Shown here piece after piece: positions 8,661 through 16,934 of a stretch of 46,248 nucleotides of DNA (within the stretch, counting starts at the first letter, position 1; the number at the start of each line of letters is the position of its first letter). Source of the stretch: an uncultured Bacilli bacterium (GTDB lineage: Bacteria; Bacillota_I; Bacilli_A; RF39; UBA660); NCBI GenBank assembly GCA_934095845.1, contig CAKOKS010000008.1, positions 1-46,248 of the forward strand, read 5' to 3'. The notes under the pieces were generated by a model that saw only the letters and a list, made by a program, of their open reading frames with translations, ran no database searches and had not been told where the DNA came from. The position numbers were made by a program, and so were the translations under genes.

Positions 8661-9368
8661 TTATAAACTTAAAAAATATTTATATAAATTTTGACATTCA
8701 ATTGGATCCATTTCTTTGACATCTAGTTCATAAGGGATGCCAAGTTTTTCATATTTTTCTTTTCCAAGATAATGATATGGTAAGAATTCAATTTCAATTA
8801 TATTTTCTTTTATGAACATTTTATCAATATATTTTTTTAGTTCATCTACATACTGTTTAGTTGCTGTAATTTTTGGAATTATTACCTGTCTTAATATTAT
8901 CTTTTGGTTTTTTTCTTTTAGTATTTTCATAAAGTGTTCTGATATTTCTTTGTTTCCACCTGTTATAAATTTAAAGCCATCATCAGTGATATGTTTAATA
9001 TCAAGAATTATTAAATCTATATAATCGAGAAATTCTTTATTAATATTTTTTGTATATCCAGCTGTATCTAAAGCTATGTTTATATTTTCCTTTTTTAGTA
9101 TTTTACATAATTCTAATAGGGCATCTGATTGTAACAGTGGTTCTCCTCCAGAAAAAGTTACTCCACCGGTGGAACCAAAATAATTTTTATTTCGTAATAT
9201 TTTTTCTGATAACTCCTTTACAGAAATATTTAATGGTTGCATTTTTTGCATTTCTGGGTTATGGCAATATTTGCATCTAAGATTACATGAATTTAGAAAA
9301 ACAACCGTTCTGATACCTGGCCCATCAACTGTGCTAAAAGATTCTATAGAATTAACACTTAAATTCAT
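8661..9368 (-). CDS. pflA: pyruvate formate-lyase activating enzyme
   Basis: A 235-residue radical SAM enzyme that installs the glycyl radical on PflB. The [4Fe-4S] motif is Cys28-x3-Cys32-x2-Cys35 (CNLRCKYCHNPE), followed by TGGVTFSGGEPLLQ, the SAM-binding GGE motif. The N-terminal ESFSTVDGPGIR is characteristic of the PflA family. It overlaps pflB by one base (TAATG), so it is translationally coupled to its substrate. Length is normal. Confidence 0.96.
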   Translation of the reverse strand: MNLSVNSIESFSTVDGPGIRTVVFLNSCNLRCKYCHNPEMQKMQPLNISVKELSEKILRNKNYFGSTGGVTFSGGEPLLQSDALLELCKILKKENINIALDTAGYTKNINKEFLDYIDLIILDIKHITDDGFKFITGGNKEISEHFMKILKEKNQKIILRQVIIPKITATKQYVDELKKYIDKMFIKENIIEIEFLPYHYLGKEKYEKLGIPYELDVKEMDPIECQNLYKYFLSL

Positions 9369-11593
9369 TAAAACCTCTCATGGAAAGTTCTTGATATAAC
9401 TTCTTCTTGTTGTTTTCTTGTTAATTTATTAAATCTAACGGCATAGCCACTAACTCTAATGGTTAATAATGGGTACTTGTCTGGATTATTCATAGCATCT
9501 ACTAACATTTCACGATTTAAAACATTAACATTTAAATGATGACCTTTGTTTTTAAAATATCCATCAAGCAAAGTAACTAAGTTTGTTGTTTGACTTTCTA
9601 TATTTTTTCCTAATGATGAAGGAACTATTGAGAATGTATTTGAAATTCCATCCTTACAATCTCTTTCATAATTTATTTTTGCGACACTATTTAATGAAGA
9701 AATAGCTCCATTTATGTCTCGATTATGCATTGGATTTGCTCCTGGTGCAAATGGAACATGGGCTTTTCTGCCATCTGGTGTTGAACCGGTTTTTTCTCCA
9801 TATACAACATTGGAAGTAATTGTTAAGACTGACATTGTAACTTCAGCATCACGATAAGTTTTATATTTCTTTAGGCATTCATGAAAATAATTAGTTAAAG
9901 AAACCGCTATATCATCTACTTCATCTATATCATTTCCATAAGTTGGATAAGTTCCATCTATTTCAAAATCGGTAGTGATACCTAAACTATTTCTTATAGC
10001 TTTTACTTTGGCATTTTTTATTGCTGAAAGAGAATCTACTGCTACTGAAAGACCAGCTACACCATAGGCCATATATCTGTGTACAAAAGTATCATGTAAT
10101 GCCATTTGACTTTTTTCGTAAGCATACTTATCATGCATATAGTGGATGATATTCATTGCGTTTGAATATATGAATGCTACTCGATTTAATACTATTTTAT
10201 ATTTTTCGACAACTTCATCATAATTTAAATAATCGGTAGTTATAGGCTCCAAGCCATCCAAAACCAATTCATTAGTCATTTCGTCATATCCGCCATTTAT
10301 TGCATATAATAAAGCTTTTGCTAAATTGCATCTTGCTCCAAAAAATTGCATATCTTTTCCTAATCTCATTGCAGAAACACAACAAGCTATTCCATAGTCT
10401 GAACCGTAAATAGGTCTCATAAGGTCATCATTTTCATATTGTATAGAGCTTGTTTCAACACTTATTTTTGCACAATATTTTTTAAAGTCATTTGGTAGAT
10501 ACTCGGACCATAAAATAGTTAGATTAGGTTCTGGAGCTGTTCCTAAATTTTCTAAAGTATGTAAAATTCTATAGGAAGTTTTTGTTATAAGAGATTCTTT
10601 TTCATTTAAGATTCCTCCTATTGCACAAGTTACCCAAGTAGGGTCTCCAGAGAATAATTCATCATATTCAGGAGTTCTAAGGTGTCTTACCAACCTTAAT
10701 TTTATTATTAATTGATCAATAAGTTCTTGTATTTCTTCTTCAGTAATTCTTTGTTCATTTAAATCTCTTTCAAAATAAATGTCTAAGAAAGCATCAATTC
10801 TTCCCATACTCATTGCTGCTCCATTATTTTCTTTAACAGCAGCAAGATATCCAAAGTATAACCATTGTACTGCTTCTTTAGAATCATTTGCCGGCTTAGA
10901 AATATCATATCCGTATGATGCAGCTAACTCTTTTATTTCTTTTAAAGCTCTTATTTGCTCTTGAACTTCTTCTCTTAATCTTATTAGATTTTCAGACATT
11001 GGGCCAATTAGGACATTTTCCAAGTCATTTTCTTTATCTTTTATTAGAAAATCAATTCCATACAAAGCTATTCTACGATAGTCACCAATTATTCTTCCTC
11101 TTCCATAAGCATCAGGCAACCCTGTTAATAAACCATTGTGTCTTGCTTTTTTAATAGAATCATCATAAACATCAAAAACACCATCATTATGAGTTTTACG
11201 GTATTTTTTAAATTCATGAATTTTATCATCCATTTCATAGCCATAAGTCTTTAACTCTTTTTCAACTAGTTTTATTCCTCCATATGGGTTAACAATTCTT
11301 TTTAGTACTGAATCTGTTTGTAAGCCAACAATAATTTCATTTTCCTTATCAATATAACCAGGATTAAAAGAATTAATTCCAGAAAATTCATCACAATCTA
11401 TATCTAAAACGTGTTTTTTTTGTTCTTCTTCCAATTTTTTTAAACAAATATCCCAAAGTTTTTTTGTTTTTTCGGTGCTACATCTTAAAAATGAAGAATC
11501 TCCTTTATATTCCTTATAATTTTTTTCAATAAAATTTGCAACATTTACTTCTTTGTTCCAAAGAGAATTGGTAAAACTTCTCCAACCATCCAT
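9368..11593 (-). CDS. pflB: formate C-acetyltransferase (pyruvate formate-lyase)
   Basis: A 741-residue glycyl-radical enzyme converting pyruvate and CoA to acetyl-CoA and formate without oxygen. The adjacent active-site cysteines are Cys404-Cys405 (GIACCVSAMR), and the radical glycine is Gly716 in VSGYAVRF near the C-terminus. GSTPDGRKAHVPFAPGANP is also typical. The ribosome site is AGGATG. TATAAT-like boxes lie about 30-40 bp upstream. The structured RNA at 11656-11970 ends about 70 bp before the start and could be its leader or an independent gene. Confidence 0.97.
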   Translation of the reverse strand: MDGWRSFTNSLWNKEVNVANFIEKNYKEYKGDSSFLRCSTEKTKKLWDICLKKLEEEQKKHVLDIDCDEFSGINSFNPGYIDKENEIIVGLQTDSVLKRIVNPYGGIKLVEKELKTYGYEMDDKIHEFKKYRKTHNDGVFDVYDDSIKKARHNGLLTGLPDAYGRGRIIGDYRRIALYGIDFLIKDKENDLENVLIGPMSENLIRLREEVQEQIRALKEIKELAASYGYDISKPANDSKEAVQWLYFGYLAAVKENNGAAMSMGRIDAFLDIYFERDLNEQRITEEEIQELIDQLIIKLRLVRHLRTPEYDELFSGDPTWVTCAIGGILNEKESLITKTSYRILHTLENLGTAPEPNLTILWSEYLPNDFKKYCAKISVETSSIQYENDDLMRPIYGSDYGIACCVSAMRLGKDMQFFGARCNLAKALLYAINGGYDEMTNELVLDGLEPITTDYLNYDEVVEKYKIVLNRVAFIYSNAMNIIHYMHDKYAYEKSQMALHDTFVHRYMAYGVAGLSVAVDSLSAIKNAKVKAIRNSLGITTDFEIDGTYPTYGNDIDEVDDIAVSLTNYFHECLKKYKTYRDAEVTMSVLTITSNVVYGEKTGSTPDGRKAHVPFAPGANPMHNRDINGAISSLNSVAKINYERDCKDGISNTFSIVPSSLGKNIESQTTNLVTLLDGYFKNKGHHLNVNVLNREMLVDAMNNPDKYPLLTIRVSGYAVRFNKLTRKQQEEVISRTFHERF

Positions 11594-11655
11594 TTACATC
11601 ATCCTATCATAGTATAATTATATCATTTATTTTATATTTTTAAATAAGTAAACAC

Positions 11656-11688
11656 AAAAAAATCCTAGCCTGATAAACTAGAATTTTT
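11656..11688 (-). terminator. intrinsic terminator of the structured RNA
   Basis: On the minus strand AAATTCTAG (11686-11678) pairs with CTAGGATTT (11668-11660) through nine pairs including one G-U, with a 9-nt loop and a run of T continuing to 11656. It is the only terminator-like element in the gap between topB and pflB. Confidence 0.8.
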
Positions 11689-11970
11689 CCGAGTTTCTGA
11701 ATAAATAGTTTTAAAAATTATCAGTAATCAAAACTATTTCATAACCTTAATGAGTTTTCTTTCTCAATATACGTATATACTTAGTCGCGGTTATAATCAA
11801 AAATTGACATTCGCTTTTTCATCATTTTGAATATCAAGATCATAAACCCTAATAATCAAAATATGTAATTAATAAACAAAGGTATATCAAACATTGACAC
11901 ACCACGCATAGTTTCACCAATTTGAAAGTACGCGTCAAATATACTAACTACACTACTCTATACTAAGTAA
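11656..11970 (-). ncRNA. structured RNA of unknown class, about 310 nt, between topB and pflB
   Basis: This 400-bp gap has no credible ORF but holds a near-consensus promoter (11975-12002), a terminator (11656-11688) and many paired segments on the minus strand. Starting at the predicted first base, TACTTAGT (11969-11962) pairs with ACTAAGTA (11785-11778), closing a branched domain. Inside are GTATAT with ATATAC plus TTGAC with GTCAA around 11946-11882, and GGTTTATGATC with GATTATAACC capped by TTGATATTC with GAATGTCAA (nine pairs). After it, AAATAGTTTT (11739-11730) pairs with AAAACTATTT (11712-11703). I see none of the signatures of RNase P, tmRNA, SRP RNA or 6S RNA. It is either a stand-alone small RNA or a long regulatory leader of pflB. 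Confidence 0.7.
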
Positions 11971-11974
11971 TTTT

Positions 11975-12002
11975 ATTATACCATTATTATAGTTATTGTC
12001 AA
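11975..12002 (-). promoter_or_regulatory. strong sigma-A promoter for the structured RNA
   Basis: TTGACA (12002-11997), a 16-bp spacer and TATAAT (11980-11975) on the minus strand: perfect -35 and -10 boxes. The -35 overlaps the topB stop codon. A start about 7 nt after the -10 falls exactly at the 5' strand of the closing helix of the RNA. Confidence 0.85.
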
Positions 12003-14137
12003 TTGTTTTTTCCATCAAACACAAAAATTGTTTTAAATTCTGAATCAAGTGCTAAAGAAGCATCAAATGTTTTACCTGCTTTAGATATAAATCCTGAAAG
12101 TTTATCAGTTTTTTTATTTGTCATCAATTCATTTGCTTCGCTTTTGGATATTACTCTCCCACAAATACCAAAATTAATTTTAAAATTACAGTTTTTATAG
12201 TCTTCACAATTATAGCTATATCTACCCTTTAAAACATTTTTCCCACATTTTGGACAAATTCCAATATTGTCTCCAAAAAAGCCAGTATCTTTATTCTCTT
12301 TTTCATCTTTTTTATTTTTGTTAAAAACTTTCATTATTTCGTTTTCTGCTATTTGAATTGAATCATTTATTGATATTTCATTATGAAAAACTTGCTTTAA
12401 GGCAATTCCTAAATCACATGTTTTATATTTATCCATTTGAATACCTAACTGCATCAAAGTATTTATCAAATATTCTCCTGTTGGAAGTATATTATAAACA
12501 TCATTTTTTAAACTTATGTATTGACTGTTAATAGCATTCGTAATAATTGGAGTTCTTGTAGCGTCGGTTCCTAATTCCAAGCCAGTAAACATTGCTTTAT
12601 AGTCTTCTGTATCATCTATTTCTTCGCCATTTAATGTAAATATTTCTCCTTCTGCAAGTTCTTCCATTTCTTGCTTTTCTTTTCTAAAAGGATTCATTAA
12701 ATAATTATTTAAAGTTTCTGTTGTATAGTGTTTTGGTGGTGTGGTTTCTTTTTCTTTTGGCACAAAATTAATATTTACTTTATCACCTTTAGATAAATTA
12801 GGTAATATTTTATCTTTTGATGTATAACGATCAAACTTTGTCCAACCTGGTTCTAAAACTATATTTCCTTTTAACATAAATGTTTCATAATCTCCAACTT
12901 TTATTGTTATTTCAGTTTTTTCTACCTTACATTTTTTACTGCAGAATACTGCAACAAATCTTTGAAAAACAACTTGATATACTTGATATTCTTCTTCCGT
13001 CAAGTTTTCCTTCTTAGGTATTTTATATGTGGGTGTTAAAGCAGAGTGGGATTCGATTTTTGCATCATCGAATATCGTTTTTTTATCTTTGAATTCAACT
13101 GGATATCCCATCTTGGATATGTTGGCAATTATTGTTTTTATTTTATCTTTTTCGTTTGTAGCAAGATATTCTGAATTTGTACGAGGATATGTTAGGTATC
13201 CCGATTCATAAAGTTTTTGAACAATTGATAATGATTTATTCATCGACATTTTGTATCTTTTTCCTAACTGACTTTGAAGTTTACTTAAAGAATATAATTT
13301 TCCAGGATTTAACTCCGCGTTTTTAGTATCTTTTTTTATAACTATTGCTTCGGAAGAATTATATTTTTGGCAACAAGCTAAGCATTTTTCTTTTTCATCT
13401 TTCGAAAATCTCTCTTTACTATTTAGTTCTATTTCCTCACCATTAGTTTTTTCCTTGCTAGTTAAACCATAGTATATCTCAGGAGTAAAATTTCTGATTT
13501 GTAAATCTCTGTCGTATATTGCTTTAACAATTGGAACAATTACTCTTCCTACTCTTAAAAGAACTCCTGATTTTAAAGTTGCATATCTAGTTAAATTTAC
13601 TCCATATAACCAGTCAATATAAGTTCTCGCATATCCTTCATTTGCCAAGTTATCATACTCTTCTTCATCTCGAAGATTTTCTAACTCTTGGCGTATAGTA
13701 ATGTCAGTTTGATCAGGCAACCACATTCTTTTTAAATTTTTCTTCGTTTTCAAAGCATGAGAAACAATTAATCTAACAATTATTTCTCCTTCTCGATCTG
13801 CATCTCCCGCATTAACTATTGTGTCTACATCATCGCGATTACAAAGTTCTTTAATTAAATTAAAAGTTTTTTCAATGCCGTCATTCTTGTATCTTTCAGA
13901 GTTTGATATTAATTTGTATTTAAATTCTTTTGGAAAGCAAGGCAAACTAGTCATTTCCCATTTTCCTGTTGGATTTTCTAAATAATCTTCAATATCTGCT
14001 AGCGTAAATAAATGTCCTAAAGCATTAGCAACTATATATTTATCATTTTGATAAACTCCATTTATAAACTTCATATTTCCAATGGTAGAAACGATTGCTC
14101 TACATACTGCAGGTTTTTCGGCAATTATAAGTATCAT
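11999..14137 (-). CDS. topB: DNA topoisomerase III
   Basis: A 712-residue type IA topoisomerase. The TOPRIM domain has the metal-binding DADREGE (112-118); the catalytic tyrosine is Tyr317 in GYLTYPRTNSEYL. Residues about 625-665 hold a four-Cys zinc-ribbon-like segment (CPKCGKNVLKGRYSYNC with a later CNF). It relaxes negative supercoils and decatenates DNA; it resembles the plasmid/ICE-associated TopB type as well as chromosomal TopB. No mobile-element genes lie nearby. The stop is TGA. Confidence 0.93.
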   Translation of the reverse strand: MILIIAEKPAVCRAIVSTIGNMKFINGVYQNDKYIVANALGHLFTLADIEDYLENPTGKWEMTSLPCFPKEFKYKLISNSERYKNDGIEKTFNLIKELCNRDDVDTIVNAGDADREGEIIVRLIVSHALKTKKNLKRMWLPDQTDITIRQELENLRDEEEYDNLANEGYARTYIDWLYGVNLTRYATLKSGVLLRVGRVIVPIVKAIYDRDLQIRNFTPEIYYGLTSKEKTNGEEIELNSKERFSKDEKEKCLACCQKYNSSEAIVIKKDTKNAELNPGKLYSLSKLQSQLGKRYKMSMNKSLSIVQKLYESGYLTYPRTNSEYLATNEKDKIKTIIANISKMGYPVEFKDKKTIFDDAKIESHSALTPTYKIPKKENLTEEEYQVYQVVFQRFVAVFCSKKCKVEKTEITIKVGDYETFMLKGNIVLEPGWTKFDRYTSKDKILPNLSKGDKVNINFVPKEKETTPPKHYTTETLNNYLMNPFRKEKQEMEELAEGEIFTLNGEEIDDTEDYKAMFTGLELGTDATRTPIITNAINSQYISLKNDVYNILPTGEYLINTLMQLGIQMDKYKTCDLGIALKQVFHNEISINDSIQIAENEIMKVFNKNKKDEKENKDTGFFGDNIGICPKCGKNVLKGRYSYNCEDYKNCNFKINFGICGRVISKSEANELMTNKKTDKLSGFISKAGKTFDASLALDSEFKTIFVFDGKNN

Positions 14138-14248
14138 TGTTTCACATCCAGACTAATTATTATTATAACACGTTTATTATGAAACTTTTTATTTTTTAAA
14201 AGTAATTCTTGAATTTATCGGTAAAGATATTAGTAGAGAGGTGATAAA

Positions 14249-14977
14249 ATGGATGACATACTTGAAGTTTTCAATACATGTAAGAAAAATGGATGGATCA
14301 AAGGAGCTAGAAAAGGGAATAATGCTGTTGGTGTAACATTTGAACAAATGGTTGGTTTAAAAGAAAATAGTAGTCCATTAGCTGATTATAATGGGATTGA
14401 GATAAAGACAAAGTATAGCAAACAATTTTCTAACATAACTATGTTCTGTTGCTTTCCATGCAACTGGGATGATATGGATAATTTTGTAAATATTCTTGGC
14501 AGACCTGATAAAACAATTGAAAGTTCTAAAGTATTATATTTAACTTTATATGCAAATACCATTTCGTGTTTAAAAAGCAAATATTATATAAAAGTTCACG
14601 TAGATAATTCTACTGATCAAATAAAAATTAAGGTACTTGATAAAAGTGGAAATAAGTTAAGTGAATTATACTGGACATTTGATAAAATAAAAAGAAGACT
14701 TTCAGGTAAAATTTCAAACATAGCATTTTTGGATGCAATACAGAAAACTAAAAATGGTGTTCAATATTTCAAATACATAAGGCTACGATTTTATAAATTA
14801 AGATCTGAGGAAGTTTTTTTTGATTTATTAAATAACGGTTTAATTTATATAATTATTAATGTTGGTGTTTATAAATCAGGAAAAAACGTTGGTAACCCTC
14901 ATTATCATGGAATCAACTTTTGTATAGATGAAAGCAATATAGAATTACTTTATAAGAAAGAATTAGAAGTATCATAA
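14249..14977 (+). CDS. MvaI/BcnI-family restriction endonuclease-like protein
   Basis: A 242-residue protein with the conserved N-terminal block of the MvaI/BcnI (MutH-related) nuclease family: KGNNAVGVTFEQMVGLKEN, then PLADYNGIEIKTKY. The candidate metal site is Glu32, Asp46, Glu51 and Lys53, with the D-x4-E-x-K spacing of a PD-(D/E)xK nuclease. A C-terminal HYHGINF segment is also conserved-looking. These enzymes cut or nick CC(S/W)GG-type sites as monomers. No methyltransferase lies in the window, so it may be an orphan, a solitary repair nickase, or half of a split system. A GAGGTG ribosome site precedes the ATG. It stands divergently from topB. Confidence 0.8.
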   Translation: MDDILEVFNTCKKNGWIKGARKGNNAVGVTFEQMVGLKENSSPLADYNGIEIKTKYSKQFSNITMFCCFPCNWDDMDNFVNILGRPDKTIESSKVLYLTLYANTISCLKSKYYIKVHVDNSTDQIKIKVLDKSGNKLSELYWTFDKIKRRLSGKISNIAFLDAIQKTKNGVQYFKYIRLRFYKLRSEEVFFDLLNNGLIYIIINVGVYKSGKNVGNPHYHGINFCIDESNIELLYKKELEVS

Positions 14978-14978
14978 A

Positions 14979-15013
14979 AAAAGAATTGACTTTGGCTTAG
15001 TCAACTCTTTTTT
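14979..15013. terminator. bidirectional terminator between the endonuclease gene and the tRNA array
   Basis: AAAGAATTGACT pairs with AGTCAACTCTTT around a 7-nt loop, flanked by A-runs on the left and T-runs on the right. It can end the plus-strand nuclease gene and also read-through from the minus-strand tRNA genes. Confidence 0.85.
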
Positions 15014-15038
15014 TATTAAAATTCGAAAAGTTCGAATT
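15014..15038 (-). terminator. hairpin following tRNA-Pro
   Basis: A perfect 8-bp inverted repeat, AATTCGAA with TTCGAATT, and a 3-nt loop (15020-15038) lie 10 bp beyond the CCA end of tRNA-Pro on the minus strand. It is probably the first terminator or a processing hairpin of the Arg-Pro transcript. Confidence 0.6.
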
Positions 15039-15048
15039 AAATTTCAAA

Positions 15049-15125
15049 TGGTCGAGAAGACAGGATTCGAACCTGCGACCCCTAGTTCCCAAAACTAGTG
15101 CACTACCAAGCTGTGCTACTTCTCG
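15049..15125 (-). tRNA. tRNA-Pro (UGG)
   Basis: The cloverleaf folds on the minus strand: acceptor CGAGAAG/CTTCTCG, anticodon stem CTAGT/ACTAG with loop TTTGGGA giving anticodon TGG, and T loop TTCGAAT. The CCA end is encoded. Confidence 0.97.
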
Positions 15126-15131
15126 ATTAGA

Positions 15132-15208
15132 TGGTGCGCCCAAAGGGAGTCGAACCCCTAACCTTTAGATCCGTAGTCTAACGCTCTATCCAATTGAGCT
15201 ATGAGCGC
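15132..15208 (-). tRNA. tRNA-Arg (ACG)
   Basis: Minus-strand cloverleaf with acceptor GCGCTCA/TGGGCGC, anticodon stem TTAGA/TCTAA and loop CTACGGA (anticodon ACG, presumably edited to ICG). CCA is encoded. First gene of the Arg-Pro pair. Confidence 0.97.
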
Positions 15209-15233
15209 ATACTCACAAATCAATTACTTAATC

Positions 15234-15261
15234 ATTATAACATATTTTTATTATAATTCAA
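15234..15261 (-). promoter_or_regulatory. promoter of the tRNA-Arg/tRNA-Pro unit
   Basis: TTGAAT (15261-15256), a 16-bp spacer and TATAAT (15239-15234) on the minus strand, about 25 bp upstream of tRNA-Arg. Confidence 0.75.
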
Positions 15262-15384
15262 GTTTTTTTTGAAATTTATAAAAAAGCTAGCAAATCAAGT
15301 ACTTTTAGAACGCTATAGTATATTATATGGTAATACTTTATTAAATATTCTTTTTATGTTATATTTTTATTATATGGTGATAAT

Positions 15385-15801
15385 ATGGATAATAAAAATA
15401 TAAGTAATATAACATTATATTTAAATAATAATAAACAAATTATGTTAGAAAAAAAATATCTTAATAAATTTTTTGTTTCTAATATTGATGCGGACGGTAA
15501 CGAAATTGCATATGATAATGATAAAAATGGTAATCTAGTTGGGAATTTTCTTACTTTAAAAGTTCATAACCTTTTTAATAGCACTGATGAATTTGTGGAT
15601 TCTATATCAAATCACTATATAGAAAAAATAGAAATAAATCTGTTTAATAGTAGTCAAAAAACTATTTTCTTTAATGAAAAAAAAGTAATCGAAAAAGGAA
15701 AAAAGAAAAATATAAATAAAGAAATTTTAGTTTATAAAAATTGTGTATGCATTTTAATTTCAAAATATAAAATGAAATATGTTAAAAGTTTTTTTGTATA
15801 A
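15385..15801 (+). CDS. orphan hypothetical protein inside the tRNA region
   Basis: A 138-residue, Asn/Lys/Ile-rich protein, not recognised. There is no signal peptide or membrane segment; short beta-like stretches include ITLYLNNNKQIML and VGNFLTLKVHNLF. It lies on the plus strand between two minus-strand tRNA arrays, with a weak ribosome site (GGTGAT) before the ATG and a terminator at 15891. Its isolation and skewed composition suggest a recent or fast-evolving gene. Confidence 0.5.
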   Translation: MDNKNISNITLYLNNNKQIMLEKKYLNKFFVSNIDADGNEIAYDNDKNGNLVGNFLTLKVHNLFNSTDEFVDSISNHYIEKIEINLFNSSQKTIFFNEKKVIEKGKKKNINKEILVYKNCVCILISKYKMKYVKSFFV

Positions 15802-15890
15802 CTAAAGTATATTGAAGCAAGAAAGTAAAGCGAGTAAATAATATATAAAAATAATTTTACCGTAATTCTGATAGTAATTTAGAAAATAAT

Positions 15891-15922
15891 CATAAAAAAA
15901 ACACGATAATTCGTGCTTTTTT
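15891..15922. terminator. bidirectional terminator of the main tRNA array
   Basis: The stem CACGA with TTCGTG (about 15902-15915) is flanked by a run of A on the left and TTTTTT on the right. On the minus strand it follows tRNA-Lys by about 15 bp; on the plus strand it could end the orphan ORF transcript. Confidence 0.75.
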
Positions 15923-15932
15923 AATACTAAGA

Positions 15933-16008
15933 TGGTGTCCCGTTGGGAATTCGAATCCCAGACCCTCTGATTAAAAGTCAGATGCTCTACCAGCTGAGCT
16001 AACGGAAC
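15933..16008 (-). tRNA. tRNA-Lys (UUU)
   Basis: Acceptor GTTCCGT/ACGGGAC, anticodon stem TCTGA/TCAGA, loop CTTTTAA giving TTT. CCA encoded. Last gene of the six-tRNA sub-array. Confidence 0.97.
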
Positions 16009-16013
16009 ATATA

Positions 16014-16089
16014 TGGTTGCCTCGGAAGGGTTCGAACCTTCGGAATGTCAGAGTCAAAGTCTGATGCCTTACCACTTGGCTACGAGGCA
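16014..16089 (-). tRNA. tRNA-Gln (UUG)
   Basis: Acceptor TGCCTCG/CGAGGCA, anticodon loop CTTTGAC giving TTG, T loop TTCGAAC. CCA encoded. Confidence 0.97.
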
Positions 16090-16096
16090 ATTAAAG

Positions 16097-16180
16097 TGGT
16101 GGAAGGTCATGGATTCGAACCATGGAACCCTAGAGAACAGATTTACAGTCTGCCGCGTTTGACCACTTCGCTAACCTTCC
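16097..16180 (-). tRNA. tRNA-Tyr (GUA)
   Basis: Acceptor GGAAGGT/ACCTTCC, anticodon loop CTGTAAA giving GTA, and the long variable arm expected of bacterial tRNA-Tyr. CCA encoded. Confidence 0.97.
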
Positions 16181-16185
16181 ATAAG

Positions 16186-16261
16186 TGGTGCCGACAGAGG
16201 GAGTCGAACCCCCAACCTACTGATTACAAGTCAGTTGCGCTGCCAGTTACGCTATGTCGGC
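16186..16261 (-). tRNA. tRNA-Thr (UGU)
   Basis: Acceptor GCCGACA/TGTCGGC, anticodon stem ACTGA/TCAGT, loop CTTGTAA giving TGT. CCA encoded. Confidence 0.97.
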
Positions 16262-16264
16262 AAA

Positions 16265-16341
16265 TGGTGGGCGATATAGGACTCGAACCTATGACCCCCT
16301 GCTTGTAAGGCAGGTGCTCTAACCAACTGAGCTAATCGCCC
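16265..16341 (-). tRNA. tRNA-Val (UAC)
   Basis: Acceptor GGGCGAT/ATCGCCC, anticodon stem CCTGC/GCAGG, loop CTTACAA giving TAC. CCA encoded. Confidence 0.97.
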
Positions 16342-16346
16342 GCTTA

Positions 16347-16435
16347 TGGTGCCTAAGGCCGGACTTGAACCGGCACGAGCTTTAACACTCGCAGGATTTT
16401 AAGTCCTGTGCGTCTACCTATTCCGCCACTTAGGC
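16347..16435 (-). tRNA. tRNA-Leu (UAA)
   Basis: Acceptor GCCTAAG/CTTAGGC, anticodon stem CAGGA/TCCTG, loop CTTAAAA giving TAA, with a long class II variable arm. CCA encoded. First gene of the Leu-Val-Thr-Tyr-Gln-Lys unit. Confidence 0.97.
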
Positions 16436-16466
16436 AGTACCAAACGGTGTCATTTAAGACTATTTG

Positions 16467-16495
16467 AGTATATCTCATTTTTTATTATAAATCAA
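16467..16495 (-). promoter_or_regulatory. internal promoter for the Leu-to-Lys tRNA unit
   Basis: TTGATT (16495-16490), a 17-bp spacer and TATACT (16472-16467) on the minus strand, in the roughly 100-bp gap between tRNA-Phe and tRNA-Leu. Confidence 0.6.
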
Positions 16496-16537
16496 TATAT
16501 TTTTTACAAATTTATAATTTAAAAAAAATATACAAGA

Positions 16538-16613
<76 letters not shown>

Positions 16614-16621
16614 AAAAAAAA

Positions 16622-16698
16622 TGGCGGTCCGTACGGGAGTCGAACCCGTGATCTTCTGCGTGACAGGCAGACGTCATAGGCCACTAGACTAACGGACC
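16622..16698 (-). tRNA. tRNA-Asp (GUC)
   Basis: Acceptor GGTCCGT/ACGGACC with discriminator G, anticodon stem TCTGC/GCAGA, loop CTGTCAC giving GTC. CCA encoded. Confidence 0.97.
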
Positions 16699-16699
16699 A

Positions 16700-16776
<77 letters not shown>

Positions 16777-16781
16777 ATATA

Positions 16782-16872
16782 TGGCGGAGGAAAAGGGATT
16801 CGAACCCCTGCGCCGTTTCCGACCTGCTGGTTTTCAAGACCAGTCCCTTCAACCAGACTTGGGTATTCCTCC
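16782..16872 (-). tRNA. tRNA-Ser (UGA)
   Basis: Acceptor GGAGGAA/TTCCTCC with discriminator G, anticodon stem CTGGT/ACCAG, loop CTTGAAA giving TGA, and a long class II variable arm. CCA encoded. First gene of the array. Confidence 0.97.
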
Positions 16873-16904
16873 AATCAATATAGTCTCTCGACATGAACAA
16901 GTTG

Positions 16905-16934
16905 ATTATAGCATACATTTTTTAAACAAGTCAA
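16905..16934 (-). promoter_or_regulatory. promoter of the tRNA array (Ser, fMet, Asp, Phe)
   Basis: TTGACT (16934-16929), an 18-bp spacer and TATAAT (16910-16905) on the minus strand, about 30 bp upstream of tRNA-Ser. The -35 box overlaps the stop codon of the S1-domain gene, the same arrangement seen at the end of topB. Confidence 0.75.

Noticed and set aside
11656..11970. Structured RNA as RNase P RNA, tmRNA, SRP RNA or 6S RNA
   Set aside because: I do not see the RNase P GAGGAAAGUC core, a tRNA-like tmRNA end with CCA, the SRP helix 8 sequence, or a single long 6S hairpin.
15209..15384. Attachment site or integrated element beside tRNA-Arg
   Set aside because: No integrase, no direct repeat of the tRNA 3' end and no mobile-element genes are visible.
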